Assembly (NCBI GenBank): GCA_018816105.1
Contig: JAHIWE010000020.1
Span: 17,401-81,400, forward strand
Source: a bacterium
GTDB lineage: Bacteria; Campylobacterota; Campylobacteria; Campylobacterales; Arcobacteraceae
DNA length: 64,000 nucleotides
Direction of reading: 5' to 3'
In this document: positions 42,048 through 51,382 of the stretch, one piece after another
How the letters are laid out: each line of letters opens with the position of its first letter
Position numbering within the stretch: the first letter of the stretch is position 1
Made by a program: the position numbers and the translations under genes
The notes under the pieces: model-generated
The model's input: the letters and a program-made list of their open reading frames with translations, nothing else
What the model was told of the DNA's origin: nothing
Database searches by the model: none

Positions 42048-43931
42048 ATGAGTAAAGTAATTGGTATAGATTTAGGAACAACAAACTCTTGTATAGCAGT
42101 TTATGAAGGTGGGGAAGCTAAAATTATCCCTAATAAAGAAGGAAAAAACACAACTCCTTCAATCGTTGCATTCACAGATAAAGGTGATGTTTTAGTTGGT
42201 GATCCTGCAAAAAGACAAGCGATTACAAATCCTGAAAAAACAATTTATTCTATTAAAAGAATTATGGGTCTAATGATGGATGAGCCAAATGCAAAAGAAG
42301 CTCAATCAAAAGTTGGATATAAAATTGTTGATAGAAGTGGTGCTGCAGCTGTTGAAATTGGTGGAAAAGTTTATACACCACAAGAAATTTCTGCAAAAAT
42401 TTTAGGAAAATTAAAAGCTGATGCTGAAGAATATTTAGGTCAACCTGTAAATGACGCTGTTATTACAGTTCCTGCATACTTCAATGATGCACAAAGAAAA
42501 GCAACTCAAGAAGCTGGAACAATTGCTGGACTTAATGTATTAAGAATTATCAACGAACCAACAGCTGCATCTTTAGCTTATGGTTTAGATAAAAAAGGTG
42601 AAGAAAAAGTTCTTGTTTACGATTTAGGTGGAGGAACATTTGACGTTACTGTTTTAGAAATTGGTGATGGAACTTTTGAAGTTTTATCAACTGATGGAAA
42701 TGCTTTCTTAGGTGGAGATGACTTTGATAATAGAATTATTGATTGGTTAGCAAAAGAGTTTAAAGATGAAAATGGTTTTGATGTTAAAAATGACAAAATG
42801 GCATTACAAAGATTAAAAGATGCTGCTGAAAATGCTAAAAAAGAGTTGTCATCAGCTGAATCAACAGAAATCAACTTACCATTTATCTCTATGGGAAGTG
42901 CTGGTCCTGTTCACTTAGTAAAATCATTAACAAGAGCAAAATTTGAGTCTATGACTGAAGATTTAATTGCTGAAACTTTAGAGCACATTAAAACTGCACT
43001 TAAAGATGCTGGATTAGATAAAGGTGAAATTCAAGAAATTATTATGGTTGGTGGATCTACTAGATTACCAAAAGCAAATAAAGTTGTTAGAGAATTCTTT
43101 GGAAAAGATTTAAATAAAGGTGTAAATCCTGATGAAGTAGTAGCTGCGGGAGCTGCAGTGCAAGCTGGAGTTTTAAAAGGTGATGTTAAAGATGTATTAT
43201 TACTAGACGTTACTCCTTTATCACTTGGAATTGAAACTTTAGGTGGAGTTATGACTAAATTAATTGAAAAAGGAACTACAATTCCTGTTAAAAAATCTCA
43301 AGTATTTAGTACAGCTGAAGATAATCAACCTGCTGTTTCTATTCACGTTTCTCAAGGTGAGAGAGAGTTCGCAAGAGATAATAAATCTTTAGGTATGTTT
43401 GAACTTTCAGATATTCCAGCAGCAAGAAGAGGTGTTCCTCAAATTGAAGTAACATTTGATATTGATGCAAATGGTGTTTTAAATGTAAGTGCCAAAGATA
43501 AAGGAACTGGAAAAGAAAATAAAATTACAATTTCAGGAAGTTCAGGATTAAGTGATGCTGAAATTGAAAAAATGGTTCAAGAAGCAGAAGCAAACAAAGA
43601 GTCTGATGCTAAGAAAAAAGCTGTAATTGAAGCTAGAAATCAAGCAGATGCATTATTACACTCAACTAGAAAAACATTAGAAGAGAATGAAAATGCAGTT
43701 TCTGAAGAAGAGAAAAATGCTATTATTGATGCAGCTGCCCAACTTGAAGAAGTTTTAAAAGATGACAATGCAACAAAAGAGCAAATTGAAGAAAAAGTAA
43801 AAACTTTAACTGAAAAATCTCATAAATTAGCAGAAGCTATGTATAAAAAAGAAGGTGGAGAGGCCGGTGCTCAACCAAACCAAAAAGCTAAAAAAGATGA
43901 CGATGATGTTATCGATGCTGAAGTAGAGTAA
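42048..43931 (+). CDS. dnaK: Chaperone DnaK (Hsp70)
   Basis: 627 residues of full-length Hsp70. The ATPase domain shows [47 protein letters not shown] and [15 protein letters not shown]; the substrate-binding domain has [23 protein letters not shown]; the helical lid ends in an acidic tail ([11 protein letters not shown]). AAGGATATAAA precedes the ATG. It is transcribed with hrcA and grpE under CIRCE control; dnaJ is not adjacent. Confidence 0.98.
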   Translation: MSKVIGIDLGTTNSCIAVYEGGEAKIIPNKEGKNTTPSIVAFTDKGDVLVGDPAKRQAITNPEKTIYSIKRIMGLMMDEPNAKEAQSKVGYKIVDRSGAAAVEIGGKVYTPQEISAKILGKLKADAEEYLGQPVNDAVITVPAYFNDAQRKATQEAGTIAGLNVLRIINEPTAASLAYGLDKKGEEKVLVYDLGGGTFDVTVLEIGDGTFEVLSTDGNAFLGGDDFDNRIIDWLAKEFKDENGFDVKNDKMALQRLKDAAENAKKELSSAESTEINLPFISMGSAGPVHLVKSLTRAKFESMTEDLIAETLEHIKTALKDAGLDKGEIQEIIMVGGSTRLPKANKVVREFFGKDLNKGVNPDEVVAAGAAVQAGVLKGDVKDVLLLDVTPLSLGIETLGGVMTKLIEKGTTIPVKKSQVFSTAEDNQPAVSIHVSQGEREFARDNKSLGMFELSDIPAARRGVPQIEVTFDIDANGVLNVSAKDKGTGKENKITISGSSGLSDAEIEKMVQEAEANKESDAKKKAVIEARNQADALLHSTRKTLEENENAVSEEEKNAIIDAAAQLEEVLKDDNATKEQIEEKVKTLTEKSHKLAEAMYKKEGGEAGAQPNQKAKKDDDDVIDAEVE

Positions 43932-43942
43932 ATCTCTGCTTC
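43920..43942 (+). promoter_or_regulatory. Hairpin over the dnaK stop codon
   Basis: GAAGTAGAG and CTCTGCTTC pair (eight Watson-Crick pairs and one G-U) around a 5-base loop containing the dnaK stop. No T tract follows, so it is not a plain terminator. It ends exactly one base before the next start codon and takes up the place of a ribosome site. Confidence 0.45.
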
Positions 43943-44245
43943 ATGCAAACTCTATTTATTATATTAATACTCTTTTTAATCTCAATATTTTCTGTACTTT
44001 TATATTTTAAAACAAAAGTTAATAGACTTGATTTATTAAATTCTGGGGAATGCCCAACTTGCAAACAAAAAAGAAAAACATTTTTTGATAAAAACACAAA
44101 TACTACTTTTACAAGTGAAGTTATATCAAGTAGAGTTTTAAAAAACCATGGATGTTCAGGTGTTATTGAAGTTGAATACTCTTGTAAAAACTGTGGATTA
44201 AAAGAAGTGCACTCTATAAACTCATCATCAAATTGTGGTGTATGA
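43943..44245 (+). CDS. Membrane-anchored zinc-ribbon protein
   Basis: A 100-residue protein: one N-terminal membrane helix (LFIILILFLISIFSVLLYF, residues 4-22), then a probable zinc ribbon with C37-x2-C40 (GECPTCKQKR) and a second pair in YSCKNCGLKE. The N-terminus has no charged lead, so topology is uncertain. No ribosome site is visible because the dnaK-end hairpin abuts the ATG. It overlaps mltA by four bases. No function is known to me. Confidence 0.7.
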   Translation: MQTLFIILILFLISIFSVLLYFKTKVNRLDLLNSGECPTCKQKRKTFFDKNTNTTFTSEVISSRVLKNHGCSGVIEVEYSCKNCGLKEVHSINSSSNCGV

Positions 44246-45360
44246 AAAACTCAGTATTAATTCTTTTATTTTCTACTTTTCTATTTTTTGGATGTTCAAA
44301 TAAAAATGAAATTAAAAAAATAGAACTTATTGAAAAAGTTGATTTAGAAAAAAAAGAGGCTTCAAATAGAATGGAGCTAACAAATTTTTATGATATAGAA
44401 GGATTTTTTGAAGATGATTTAAATTATGCTTTAGATGTTTTTAAAAAGGATTGTAAAAGATCTAAAAGATATGTTTTTTTTAAAGATATTTGTCATAAAG
44501 CCCAGTTTGAAACAGATGGAAGAAAATTCTTTATTATAAATTTCCAACCATATAAACTTTATGATAGTAAATCAAGTGATGAAGGAATAATAACTGGATA
44601 CTACGAACCTCTTTTGTATGGAAGTTTAACAAAAACTAAAAGATATAAATATCCAGTTTATAAAATTCCAAAAAATTTAATTATTTCTGATGATGCAAAA
44701 TTAAAAGATTATAAATTAAGAGGAAAAATTATTGAAAATAAAATAGTGCCTTATGATACAAGAGCACAAATAGAAGCAAATCCAAATAATCCAAATCTTG
44801 AAGTAATTGCTTATGTAGATGATAAATATGATTTGTTTTCATTACATGTTCAAGGCTCTGGAAAAATACAATTAGAAAATGGAAAAATAATTAATGTAGG
44901 CTATGGGCAACAAAATGGTTGGCCCTTTACAGGTATTGGAACTTATATGCTTGAAAAAGGATATGTTACTAGAAATGAAATGTCTATTCAAGGAATTAAA
45001 AACTTTTTTATAAAAAATCCTTCAAAAATAGATGAAGTTTTAAATATAAATGATAGTTATATCTTTTTTAGAATTTCAAAAGATGGTGCTGCAGGAAGTT
45101 TAGGTAGTGTTTTAACTGCAAAAAGAAACTTAGCGGTAGATTCTGATTTTATAGCTCTTGGAATGCCTGTATTTTTAAATACAAAAAACCCTGTAACAAA
45201 ACAATCAATAAATCAACTTATGGTAGCAGCAGATGTTGGTGGAGCAATTAAAGGTGAAATTAGAGCAGATTTTTTCTGGGGATTTGGTCCTGAAGCATTT
45301 GATTATGCAGGAAGAATGAAAGAAAAAGGGAAAATGTATATATTAATGCCTAAAAAATAG
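44242..45360 (+). CDS. mltA: Membrane-bound lytic murein transglycosylase A, lipoprotein
   Basis: About 372 residues from ATG 44242 (ATGA overlap with the previous stop), chosen because it gives a clean lipoprotein signal: MKNSVLILLFSTFLFFGC with the lipobox Cys. The MltA domain shows GIITGYYEPLLYGS and VQGSGKIQLENG; the C-terminal 3D domain has VAADVGGAIKGEIRADFFWGF with the conserved aspartates. It cleaves glycan strands of peptidoglycan at the outer membrane. Confidence 0.94.
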   Translation: MKNSVLILLFSTFLFFGCSNKNEIKKIELIEKVDLEKKEASNRMELTNFYDIEGFFEDDLNYALDVFKKDCKRSKRYVFFKDICHKAQFETDGRKFFIINFQPYKLYDSKSSDEGIITGYYEPLLYGSLTKTKRYKYPVYKIPKNLIISDDAKLKDYKLRGKIIENKIVPYDTRAQIEANPNNPNLEVIAYVDDKYDLFSLHVQGSGKIQLENGKIINVGYGQQNGWPFTGIGTYMLEKGYVTRNEMSIQGIKNFFIKNPSKIDEVLNINDSYIFFRISKDGAAGSLGSVLTAKRNLAVDSDFIALGMPVFLNTKNPVTKQSINQLMVAADVGGAIKGEIRADFFWGFGPEAFDYAGRMKEKGKMYILMPKK

Positions 45361-45381
45361 TTGTTGCTTACATGCAACAAC
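45360..45381. terminator. Hairpin between mltA and the Cys-rich gene
   Basis: GTTGTTGC and GCAACAAC form an 8-bp perfect stem with a 6-base loop between the convergent genes, overlapping the 3' end of the Cys-rich gene. There is no strong T tract on either side, so termination may be weak. Confidence 0.5.
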
Positions 45382-45607
45382 CATTTCCACAACAATTATC
45401 TCTAGCGTCACTATAAAATGAGATCACAAAATTATTAAACATTTCTTGAACTTCAAACTTATGTTTTTTACAAAATTCTTTATTCATAATATTATTCATT
45501 TCTATTGCTTTTAATAATGCTTCATCTTTTGATTCAAATGTTAAATTATTTTTTAAATTACTATTTTTAAAGCAAGCACACTGATTTGCTACAACTATTT
45601 TATACAT
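45368..45607 (-). CDS. Small cysteine-rich protein
   Basis: 79 residues with eight cysteines: CAC near the N-terminus, FCKKH in the middle, and the C-terminal end DNCCGNGCCM. There is no signal peptide. On the - strand AAAGGAATTTT precedes the ATG, a good ribosome site, supporting a real gene. The paired cysteines at the end suggest metal binding or a redox role. It faces mltA tail to tail. I do not recognise the family. Confidence 0.75.
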   Translation of the reverse strand: MYKIVVANQCACFKNSNLKNNLTFESKDEALLKAIEMNNIMNKEFCKKHKFEVQEMFNNFVISFYSDARDNCCGNGCCM

Positions 45608-45726
45608 AAAATTCCTTTATAAACTTAATAAATTATAAACGCAAGGGTATCCAAATTTTTATTAAAGCAATTTAAGAAGAAAATATGGATAGAATAATAA
45701 AAAAATTAACTTTAAAAAGGAAAATA

Positions 45727-46533
45727 ATGCATATAACAAATCTAATTTCTCAATACTTTGGAAAATTTGCTAAAAAAGAATTTCCATCTTTTTTTCAGGA
45801 GATTATAAATGCATCTTATGTTAAATTGATGAAATTAAATATGAGTGAATTTAAAAATGTAAAACACTATAAATCTTTAAATGCTTTATTTACAAGAGAA
45901 TTAGTTATAAAAAGAGAAATTGATGAGAATAAAGATGTAGTTATTTCTCCCTCAGATAGTTTGATTACAGAGTGTGGAAAACTTCAAGATGATACTGCTT
46001 TACAAATAAAAGGTATGGCATATAGTGTTGAAGAGTTATTAACTTATTATTGTACTTCTAATTTTGAAAAAATAAAAGATGGTTCTTTTATGAACTTTTA
46101 TTTATCACCAAAAGATTATCATAGATATCACGCTCCTAGTGATTTTAAACTAAAAAAATTAATTCATGTTCCAGGAAAACTTTATCCTGTAAATTTAAAA
46201 TATCTAAATAAAGAGTTCGAATTATTTGTTCAAAATGAAAGAGTTATTTTAGAGTGTGAGCATAATGAAAAAATATTTTATATGGTTTTTGTGGGTGCTT
46301 TAAATGTTGGCCAAATGGTATTTGAATTTGAAGATAGAGTTGAAACAAACCGTGATGCAAAAGAAATAAAAGTTTATGAATATGATAATATTGAAATAAC
46401 TAAGGGTGATTGTTTAGGATATTTTAAAATGGGCTCAACTATAGTGATGATTTGGGAAAAAGATTCTGTAGAAATAGAGAATTTACTAAATAGTGATGTT
46501 AGATTTGGGCAAAAAATAGCAAAGATAGTATAA
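45727..46533 (+). CDS. psd: Phosphatidylserine decarboxylase
   Basis: 268 residues from ATG 45727, preceded by AAAAAGG at good spacing; an in-frame ATG at 45685 would add 14 basic residues. The catalytic triad is visible: D77 in ISPSDS, H132 and H135 in LSPKDYHRYH, and S237 in KMGST, the self-cleavage site that makes the pyruvoyl group (MGST here rather than LGST). It converts phosphatidylserine to phosphatidylethanolamine at the inner membrane. pssA is not adjacent. Confidence 0.94.
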   Translation: MHITNLISQYFGKFAKKEFPSFFQEIINASYVKLMKLNMSEFKNVKHYKSLNALFTRELVIKREIDENKDVVISPSDSLITECGKLQDDTALQIKGMAYSVEELLTYYCTSNFEKIKDGSFMNFYLSPKDYHRYHAPSDFKLKKLIHVPGKLYPVNLKYLNKEFELFVQNERVILECEHNEKIFYMVFVGALNVGQMVFEFEDRVETNRDAKEIKVYEYDNIEITKGDCLGYFKMGSTIVMIWEKDSVEIENLLNSDVRFGQKIAKIV

Positions 46534-46565
46534 AATAATAAAAAATAAATTTATTAAAGTAGTAA

Positions 46566-48617
46566 ATGATGAATAATAAGATTTTCCTAAAAATTGGTTG
46601 GATGTTTATACTTGGGCTTTTAGCTTATTTATTTTTTGTTGTATTTTTTCTATCACCAAAAATAAATAGTTATTTAAGTGATACAGAAATAAATAATTCA
46701 AAAATACAATTTAGTAAATTAGTATCAATTATAAATAGTAAGACAAGAACAATTGAAGATAATGATAGATTATTAAATGAAATTCAATTGTTATTGACAA
46801 GTACAACACTTGGGAAAACAGGTTATATTTACATTTTAGATAGTACGGGTAAGGTTATTTTTGATCCAAGTGGTGAGTTTGAATCTCAAGAGATTTCTAA
46901 AATAACACTACCTAGCGCTAATAATAGTCTATTATTTGATGAAATTAGAAACTCATATAGTAAGCGCCAAGTTTTTGAGTATGATTGGAATAGAATATAT
47001 GATCCTTTTAATTATACTTATAAAAAAATCTCTTGGATTGAATACAATCAAAAAATGGATTGGTATATAGTCTCTTCAATTTATAAAGAAGATTTTTCTA
47101 GTTTTATTGATGGGATTAATTCTTTAATTTTAAATATTTCAATGGTTTTATTTGGTGTTTTATCTATGATTGGAATTTTTATTGCAGTTAAAGTTATTGT
47201 TCCTCTTAATAAGATGTTTTCTGAAGTTCAAAAAGTTAGTCAAAATGGAAATGAATTTACTAATGGTGTTAAATCAAAAGATGAAATTGGATTTCTTGCA
47301 AGTCAATTTAATACTTTATTAGACCAAGTAGAAAATAATAGAAAAACTTTAGATGAACATGTACAAATTAAAACAAAAGAGATTCAAAATAAGTTATATA
47401 TTGATGAATTAACAAATTTGAAAAATAGAACTTCACTTGAAGATGATATAAAAAATGATGATTTTGTCTCAATTGCTTTAATAGATATAGATTCCTTTGA
47501 TGATATAAATGAACTTTATGGGTTTTCTACTGGTAATTTAGTATTAATAGAAGTTGCAAAAGTTTTAAATGAATTTGCAATAAAATATAATGTAAATGTT
47601 TATAGGTTTTATGGAAATGTTTATTGTTTAGCAGATAAAAGAATGATGGGCTTTTCTAGATATGATGAATTTGTAAATGATCTTTGTAAATTATTTAAAA
47701 ATAGAGCAATACATATTGAAGAGTTATCTTTAGATATTTTTATAAATATTACATTAGGTATTTCAATTGCACAAGAAGAACCTGTAAAAACAGCAGGAAT
47801 TGCACTTAAAAAAGCTAAAAAAAATAATATGAAATTTTTTGTTTATAATAATGAAATTGATACAAAAGATGTAATAAAAAAATCTATGCATTGGCGAGAA
47901 AAAATAAAAGTGGCAATTGAAGAAAACAATGTTATACCATTTTATCAACCAATTTTTAATAGAAACAATGAAATTGTAAAATATGAAACGTTAATGAGGC
48001 TTAAGGATAAAAATAATGATGGCGAAACAGTTTATCTAAGTCCTTATTTATTTTTAGATGTTTCAGTTAAAACAAAACAATACTTACAATTATCAAATCA
48101 AGTTATTTCAAAAGCATTTGCTGATTTATCAAAAACTGAAAAACAAGTCTCTTTAAATTTGAGTTTTAAAGATATTTTAGATACAGATTTTGTAATTTCT
48201 TTAGATAAAAATCTTGATAAAATAGATAATGAAAAAAAAGAGCAAATTGTTTTTGAAATATTAGAGAGTGATTATATTACAGACTATAGTTTATTAGAAG
48301 AGTTTGTAATAAAATATAGAAATCAAGGTATAAAAATAGCCATTGATGATTTTGGTACAGGATATTCAAATTTTGCTCATATTTTAAAAATAAGACCAAA
48401 TTATATAAAAATTGATGGTTCTTTAATAAAAAATATTAATACCGATAAAAACTCATATGAGCTTGTAAAATCTATAATTGATTTTTCTAAAGCTTTAAAT
48501 ATAAAAGTAATTGCAGAGTATGTTCATTCAAAAGATGTGTATGATGCAGTTTTAGATTTAGGTGTAGATGAATTCCAAGGATTTTATTTAGGGGAACCAT
48601 CTTTAAATATTGAATAA
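46566..48617 (+). CDS. Cache-HAMP-GGDEF-EAL c-di-GMP protein
   Basis: 683 residues. Membrane segments at about 10-32 and 190-212 bracket a periplasmic Cache domain (GYIYILDSTGKVIFDPSG). A HAMP region (about 212-265) follows, then a GGDEF domain whose active loop reads RFYGNVYCL, so it is degenerate. The EAL domain appears intact: FYQPIF, YETLMRL (EAL read as ETL), LNLSFKDI, FEILESD, AIDDFGTGYSN, IKIDGSLIK and QGFYLG. It is probably a c-di-GMP phosphodiesterase with a regulatory GGDEF domain. Confidence 0.9.
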   Translation: MMNNKIFLKIGWMFILGLLAYLFFVVFFLSPKINSYLSDTEINNSKIQFSKLVSIINSKTRTIEDNDRLLNEIQLLLTSTTLGKTGYIYILDSTGKVIFDPSGEFESQEISKITLPSANNSLLFDEIRNSYSKRQVFEYDWNRIYDPFNYTYKKISWIEYNQKMDWYIVSSIYKEDFSSFIDGINSLILNISMVLFGVLSMIGIFIAVKVIVPLNKMFSEVQKVSQNGNEFTNGVKSKDEIGFLASQFNTLLDQVENNRKTLDEHVQIKTKEIQNKLYIDELTNLKNRTSLEDDIKNDDFVSIALIDIDSFDDINELYGFSTGNLVLIEVAKVLNEFAIKYNVNVYRFYGNVYCLADKRMMGFSRYDEFVNDLCKLFKNRAIHIEELSLDIFINITLGISIAQEEPVKTAGIALKKAKKNNMKFFVYNNEIDTKDVIKKSMHWREKIKVAIEENNVIPFYQPIFNRNNEIVKYETLMRLKDKNNDGETVYLSPYLFLDVSVKTKQYLQLSNQVISKAFADLSKTEKQVSLNLSFKDILDTDFVISLDKNLDKIDNEKKEQIVFEILESDYITDYSLLEEFVIKYRNQGIKIAIDDFGTGYSNFAHILKIRPNYIKIDGSLIKNINTDKNSYELVKSIIDFSKALNIKVIAEYVHSKDVYDAVLDLGVDEFQGFYLGEPSLNIE

Positions 48618-48677
48618 TTTTAATAAAACAAAAGTTTATTGTTGTAGAATTAAGATAAATAAAATAAAAGGATTAAT

Positions 48678-48902
48678 ATGTCTACTATTACAGAACTAGG
48701 GAACTTAGCACTTGCTGGTACGAAAAAAGGTAAAATTTCTATTTCTAATGTAACTGAGCCTTATGGAAAAGATACAGCAGATATCGTAAGTATTGGTATT
48801 TCTTTAAATGGACAAGATATTCAATGGAAATCTCATATTCCTTATGAAAATTTAGAAGATGTGATTGCAATATTACAAAATGCATTGGATGCAAAAAAGT
48901 AG
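48678..48902 (+). CDS. Conserved-looking small protein, unknown function
   Basis: A 74-residue soluble protein (begins MSTITELGNLALAGTKKG, ends LQNALDAKK) with AAAAGGATT just upstream of the ATG. No cysteine, signal peptide or membrane segment. It has alternating beta-like and helical stretches but no motif I recognise. The next gene has its own promoter, so it is likely a single-gene unit. Its position ahead of the RimB/RimK genes resembles that of RimA in Pseudomonas, but I see no sequence basis to equate them. Confidence 0.65.
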   Translation: MSTITELGNLALAGTKKGKISISNVTEPYGKDTADIVSIGISLNGQDIQWKSHIPYENLEDVIAILQNALDAKK

Positions 48903-48932
48903 ATTTGACATTTTTATGAAATAATTTTGTGA

Positions 48933-48938
48933 TATAAT
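48933..48938 (+). promoter_or_regulatory. -10 element of the rimK operon
   Basis: TATAAT 22 bases upstream of the protease start, with AGAGAGGATT as the ribosome site between. A TTGACA at 48905-48910 is 22 bases from it, too far for a standard -35, so the -10 element probably acts alone. Confidence 0.6.
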
Positions 48939-48960
48939 ATCCTTTTAGAGAGGATTAATT

Positions 48961-49383
48961 ATGTCACAGAAGAAAATTATAGGTAGAAGAGAAATCGTTT
49001 CTATTTTGGATTTAGAATTATTTGAATTAGATGCAAAAATAGATACGGGTGCAGATTCTAATTCTTTACATTGTGATGATATTTATATTGATGATGAGAA
49101 ATTTGTACATTTCAAATTATTAGATAAAGTTCATCCAGCTTACCATGGTAAAAAAATAAAATTACCACTTTATAAACTAAAAAAAGTAAAAAGCTCAAAT
49201 GGAACAGTTCAACTAAGAGCTTCAATCCAAATTACAATATCTTTTTTTGGGAAAAAATACAAAACTGACATTTCACTAACTGATCGTTCTGATATGAAAT
49301 ATCCAATGCTAATAGGAAGAAAATTTTTAGCTAATCGTTTCTTAGTTGATGTTTCAAAAGAATATCTTACCAAAACCATATAA
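48961..49383 (+). CDS. RimB-like retropepsin-fold protease (PF05618), cytoplasmic
   Basis: 140 residues of the ATP-dependent zinc protease family PF05618, a retropepsin-like fold. IGRREIVSILDL opens the domain, KIDTGADSNSLHCD holds the catalytic-type Asp, VKSSNGTVQLRASI and SLTDRSDMKYPMLIGRKFL are conserved blocks. No signal peptide. Just upstream of rimK; in Pseudomonas a protein of this family (RimB) trims glutamate tails that RimK adds to ribosomal protein S6, and a similar role is likely here. Confidence 0.9.
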   Translation: MSQKKIIGRREIVSILDLELFELDAKIDTGADSNSLHCDDIYIDDEKFVHFKLLDKVHPAYHGKKIKLPLYKLKKVKSSNGTVQLRASIQITISFFGKKYKTDISLTDRSDMKYPMLIGRKFLANRFLVDVSKEYLTKTI

Positions 49384-49396
49384 AAAAGGGCCATCC

Positions 49397-50329
49397 ATGA
49401 GAATTTATATATTATCAAGAAATAAAGAATTATATTCAACAAAAAGATTATTTGAAGAGGCAACTGCAAAAGGTTGGGAAGTAAGAGTAATTGATTATTT
49501 GAAATGTACAATAGAAATTATGAAAGGTGAATTGGTTGTAAATTATCAAGGTAAGGTATTACCAATTCCTGATGCTATAATTCCAAGAATTGGAGCTAGT
49601 AGAACATTCTATGGCGCTGCAATGGTGAGACACTTTGAAATGTTAGATGTTTTTTCTACAACAGGGAATTTAGCACTTACAAGAAGTAGAGATAAATTAA
49701 GAAGTTTACAAGTTCTATCAAAAAATGATGTAGATATGCCAAGAACTGTATTTGCTTCAAATAAATCAAATGCAAAAGATGTTATTGAATTAAGTGGAGG
49801 AGCACCCTTAGTTCTAAAAATTCTTGAAGGTACTCAAGGTGTCGGAGTTGTTTTAGTAGATAGTGAAAAAGCTGCTAAATCAGTTCTTGATGCATTTTAT
49901 GGGATGGATGTAAACTTACTTGTTCAAGAGTATATAGAAGAAGCAGGAGGAGCTGATATTAGAGCTTTTGTTGTAAATGGCGAAGTAGTTGGTGCTATGA
50001 AAAGACAAGGTGCTGAGGGTGATTTTAGATCAAATCTACACCAAGGTGGAAGTGCAACTGCATATAAACTTAATAGAAAAGAAAAAGCAACAGCAATAGC
50101 AGCAGCTCGTGCTATGGGATTAGGAGTTTGTGGCGTTGATATGATTCCATCAGCTAGAGGTCCTTTAGTAATGGAAGTAAACTCAAGTCCAGGATTAGAA
50201 GGAATTGAAAAATCAACAAGTATTAATATCGCAGCAAAAATTATGGAATTTATTGAAAAAAGTGTAAGACCAGGTGGCCCTGAAAATTTACAAAAAAGAA
50301 AAATCAAAAAAGATAATATTGGAGCTTAA
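49397..50329 (+). CDS. rimK: RimK-family ATP-grasp glutamate ligase
   Basis: 310 residues from ATG 49397, giving the standard MRIYILSRNKELYSTKRLFE start; the frame is open 17 codons further up inside the protease gene. The ATP-grasp fold shows IPRIGASRTFYGAAMVRHFEMLDVF, RDKLRSLQVLSKNDVDMPRTVF, LKILEGTQGVGVVLV, ADIRAFVVNGEVVGAM and MEVNSSPGLEGIE. It adds glutamates to the C-terminus of ribosomal protein S6. Next to two RimB-like proteases and an M14-family enzyme. Confidence 0.95.
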   Translation: MRIYILSRNKELYSTKRLFEEATAKGWEVRVIDYLKCTIEIMKGELVVNYQGKVLPIPDAIIPRIGASRTFYGAAMVRHFEMLDVFSTTGNLALTRSRDKLRSLQVLSKNDVDMPRTVFASNKSNAKDVIELSGGAPLVLKILEGTQGVGVVLVDSEKAAKSVLDAFYGMDVNLLVQEYIEEAGGADIRAFVVNGEVVGAMKRQGAEGDFRSNLHQGGSATAYKLNRKEKATAIAAARAMGLGVCGVDMIPSARGPLVMEVNSSPGLEGIEKSTSINIAAKIMEFIEKSVRPGGPENLQKRKIKKDNIGA

Positions 50330-50335
50330 AAAATA

Positions 50336-51382
50336 ATGCTAAGTTCAAAACTAATAATTGCAAATACAGAGATTTTAAAAGGCACAAGAGTTACAATAAA
50401 TTTAGAGTTACCAAAGCTTTATAATACACCTACAAACTTGCCACTTAGGGTAATAAGAGGTAAAAAAGATGGTCCTATTGTTTTTGTAAGTGCTGCAATT
50501 CATGGGGATGAATTAAATGGTATTGAGATAATTAGAAGATTAAGAAAGTTAAATATTTTAAATAAATTAAAAGGTACTTTGATTTTAGTTCCAATTGTAA
50601 ATGTTTATGGAATTATGAATCTTTCTCGATATTTGCCAGATAGAAGAGACTTAAATAGAAGTTTCCCTGGAAGTATAAAAGGTTCACTTGCAAGTAGAGT
50701 TGCTAAGGTTTTCTTTGATGAAATTGTAAGTCGTTGTGATTTAGGAATAGATTTACACACAGCATCAATTCATAAATCAAATCTTCCACAAGTAAGAACA
50801 AATATAGATAACGAATATACATTTAATCTAGCAAAAGCTTTTGAAGCACCTGTTGTTTTACACTCTGAGCTAAGAGATGGCTCACTTCGTTCTGTTGCTC
50901 AAGATGCGGGAGTTCCTATTTTGCTTTATGAAGCAGGTGAAGCATTAAGATTTGATGAAGTTTCTATTAGAATTGGGGTTAAGGGAATAATAAATGTTCT
51001 TCGAGAAATGAATATGCTTCCTCATTTAGTTAAGAAAAATGTTAAAACACCAATAATTACAAGAAATAGTACTTGGATAAGATCAAATGAAAGTGGAATG
51101 CTAAGAACCATAAAAGCTCTTGGTGATATTGTTAAAAAAGATGAAATAATAGCTTTTATAGATGAACCATTAGGTGATGATAGTTTTGAGATAAAAGCTC
51201 TTTTTGATGGAGTTATTATTGGGAAATCAGAAATTCCTTTAGTTCAAGAAGGTGATGCGATTTTTCATATTGCAAAACTAAAAGATTTAGAGAGTGCTGA
51301 GACTAAACTAGAGTATTTTAATGAAAATGCAATTGGTCAAAGTGAATTTTATGAACTTAATAATGAAGAGATTATAGAGTAA
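50336..51382 (+). CDS. Succinylglutamate desuccinylase/aspartoacylase-family (M14-like) zinc enzyme
   Basis: 348 residues of the AstE/aspartoacylase family. The zinc ligands are in SAAIHGDELNGIE (H and E) and DLHTAS; RDLNRSFPGS and the catalytic-region Glu in LYEAGEA are also typical. A C-terminal biotinyl-like beta domain (about 240-325) is present, as in many family members. It starts six bases after rimK. The family cleaves amide bonds next to carboxylates, so removal of glutamates or a related peptide tail is plausible. Confidence 0.88.
   Translation: MLSSKLIIANTEILKGTRVTINLELPKLYNTPTNLPLRVIRGKKDGPIVFVSAAIHGDELNGIEIIRRLRKLNILNKLKGTLILVPIVNVYGIMNLSRYLPDRRDLNRSFPGSIKGSLASRVAKVFFDEIVSRCDLGIDLHTASIHKSNLPQVRTNIDNEYTFNLAKAFEAPVVLHSELRDGSLRSVAQDAGVPILLYEAGEALRFDEVSIRIGVKGIINVLREMNMLPHLVKKNVKTPIITRNSTWIRSNESGMLRTIKALGDIVKKDEIIAFIDEPLGDDSFEIKALFDGVIIGKSEIPLVQEGDAIFHIAKLKDLESAETKLEYFNENAIGQSEFYELNNEEIIE

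Noticed and set aside
42617-42874. Antisense open frame within dnaK
   Set aside because: Codon-constrained mirror of a highly conserved gene, no supporting signal.
49924-50307. 127-codon open frame on the - strand within rimK
   Set aside because: It lies wholly inside the strongly conserved rimK frame, and its translation is Pro/Ser-rich antisense with no motif. Shadow of rimK.
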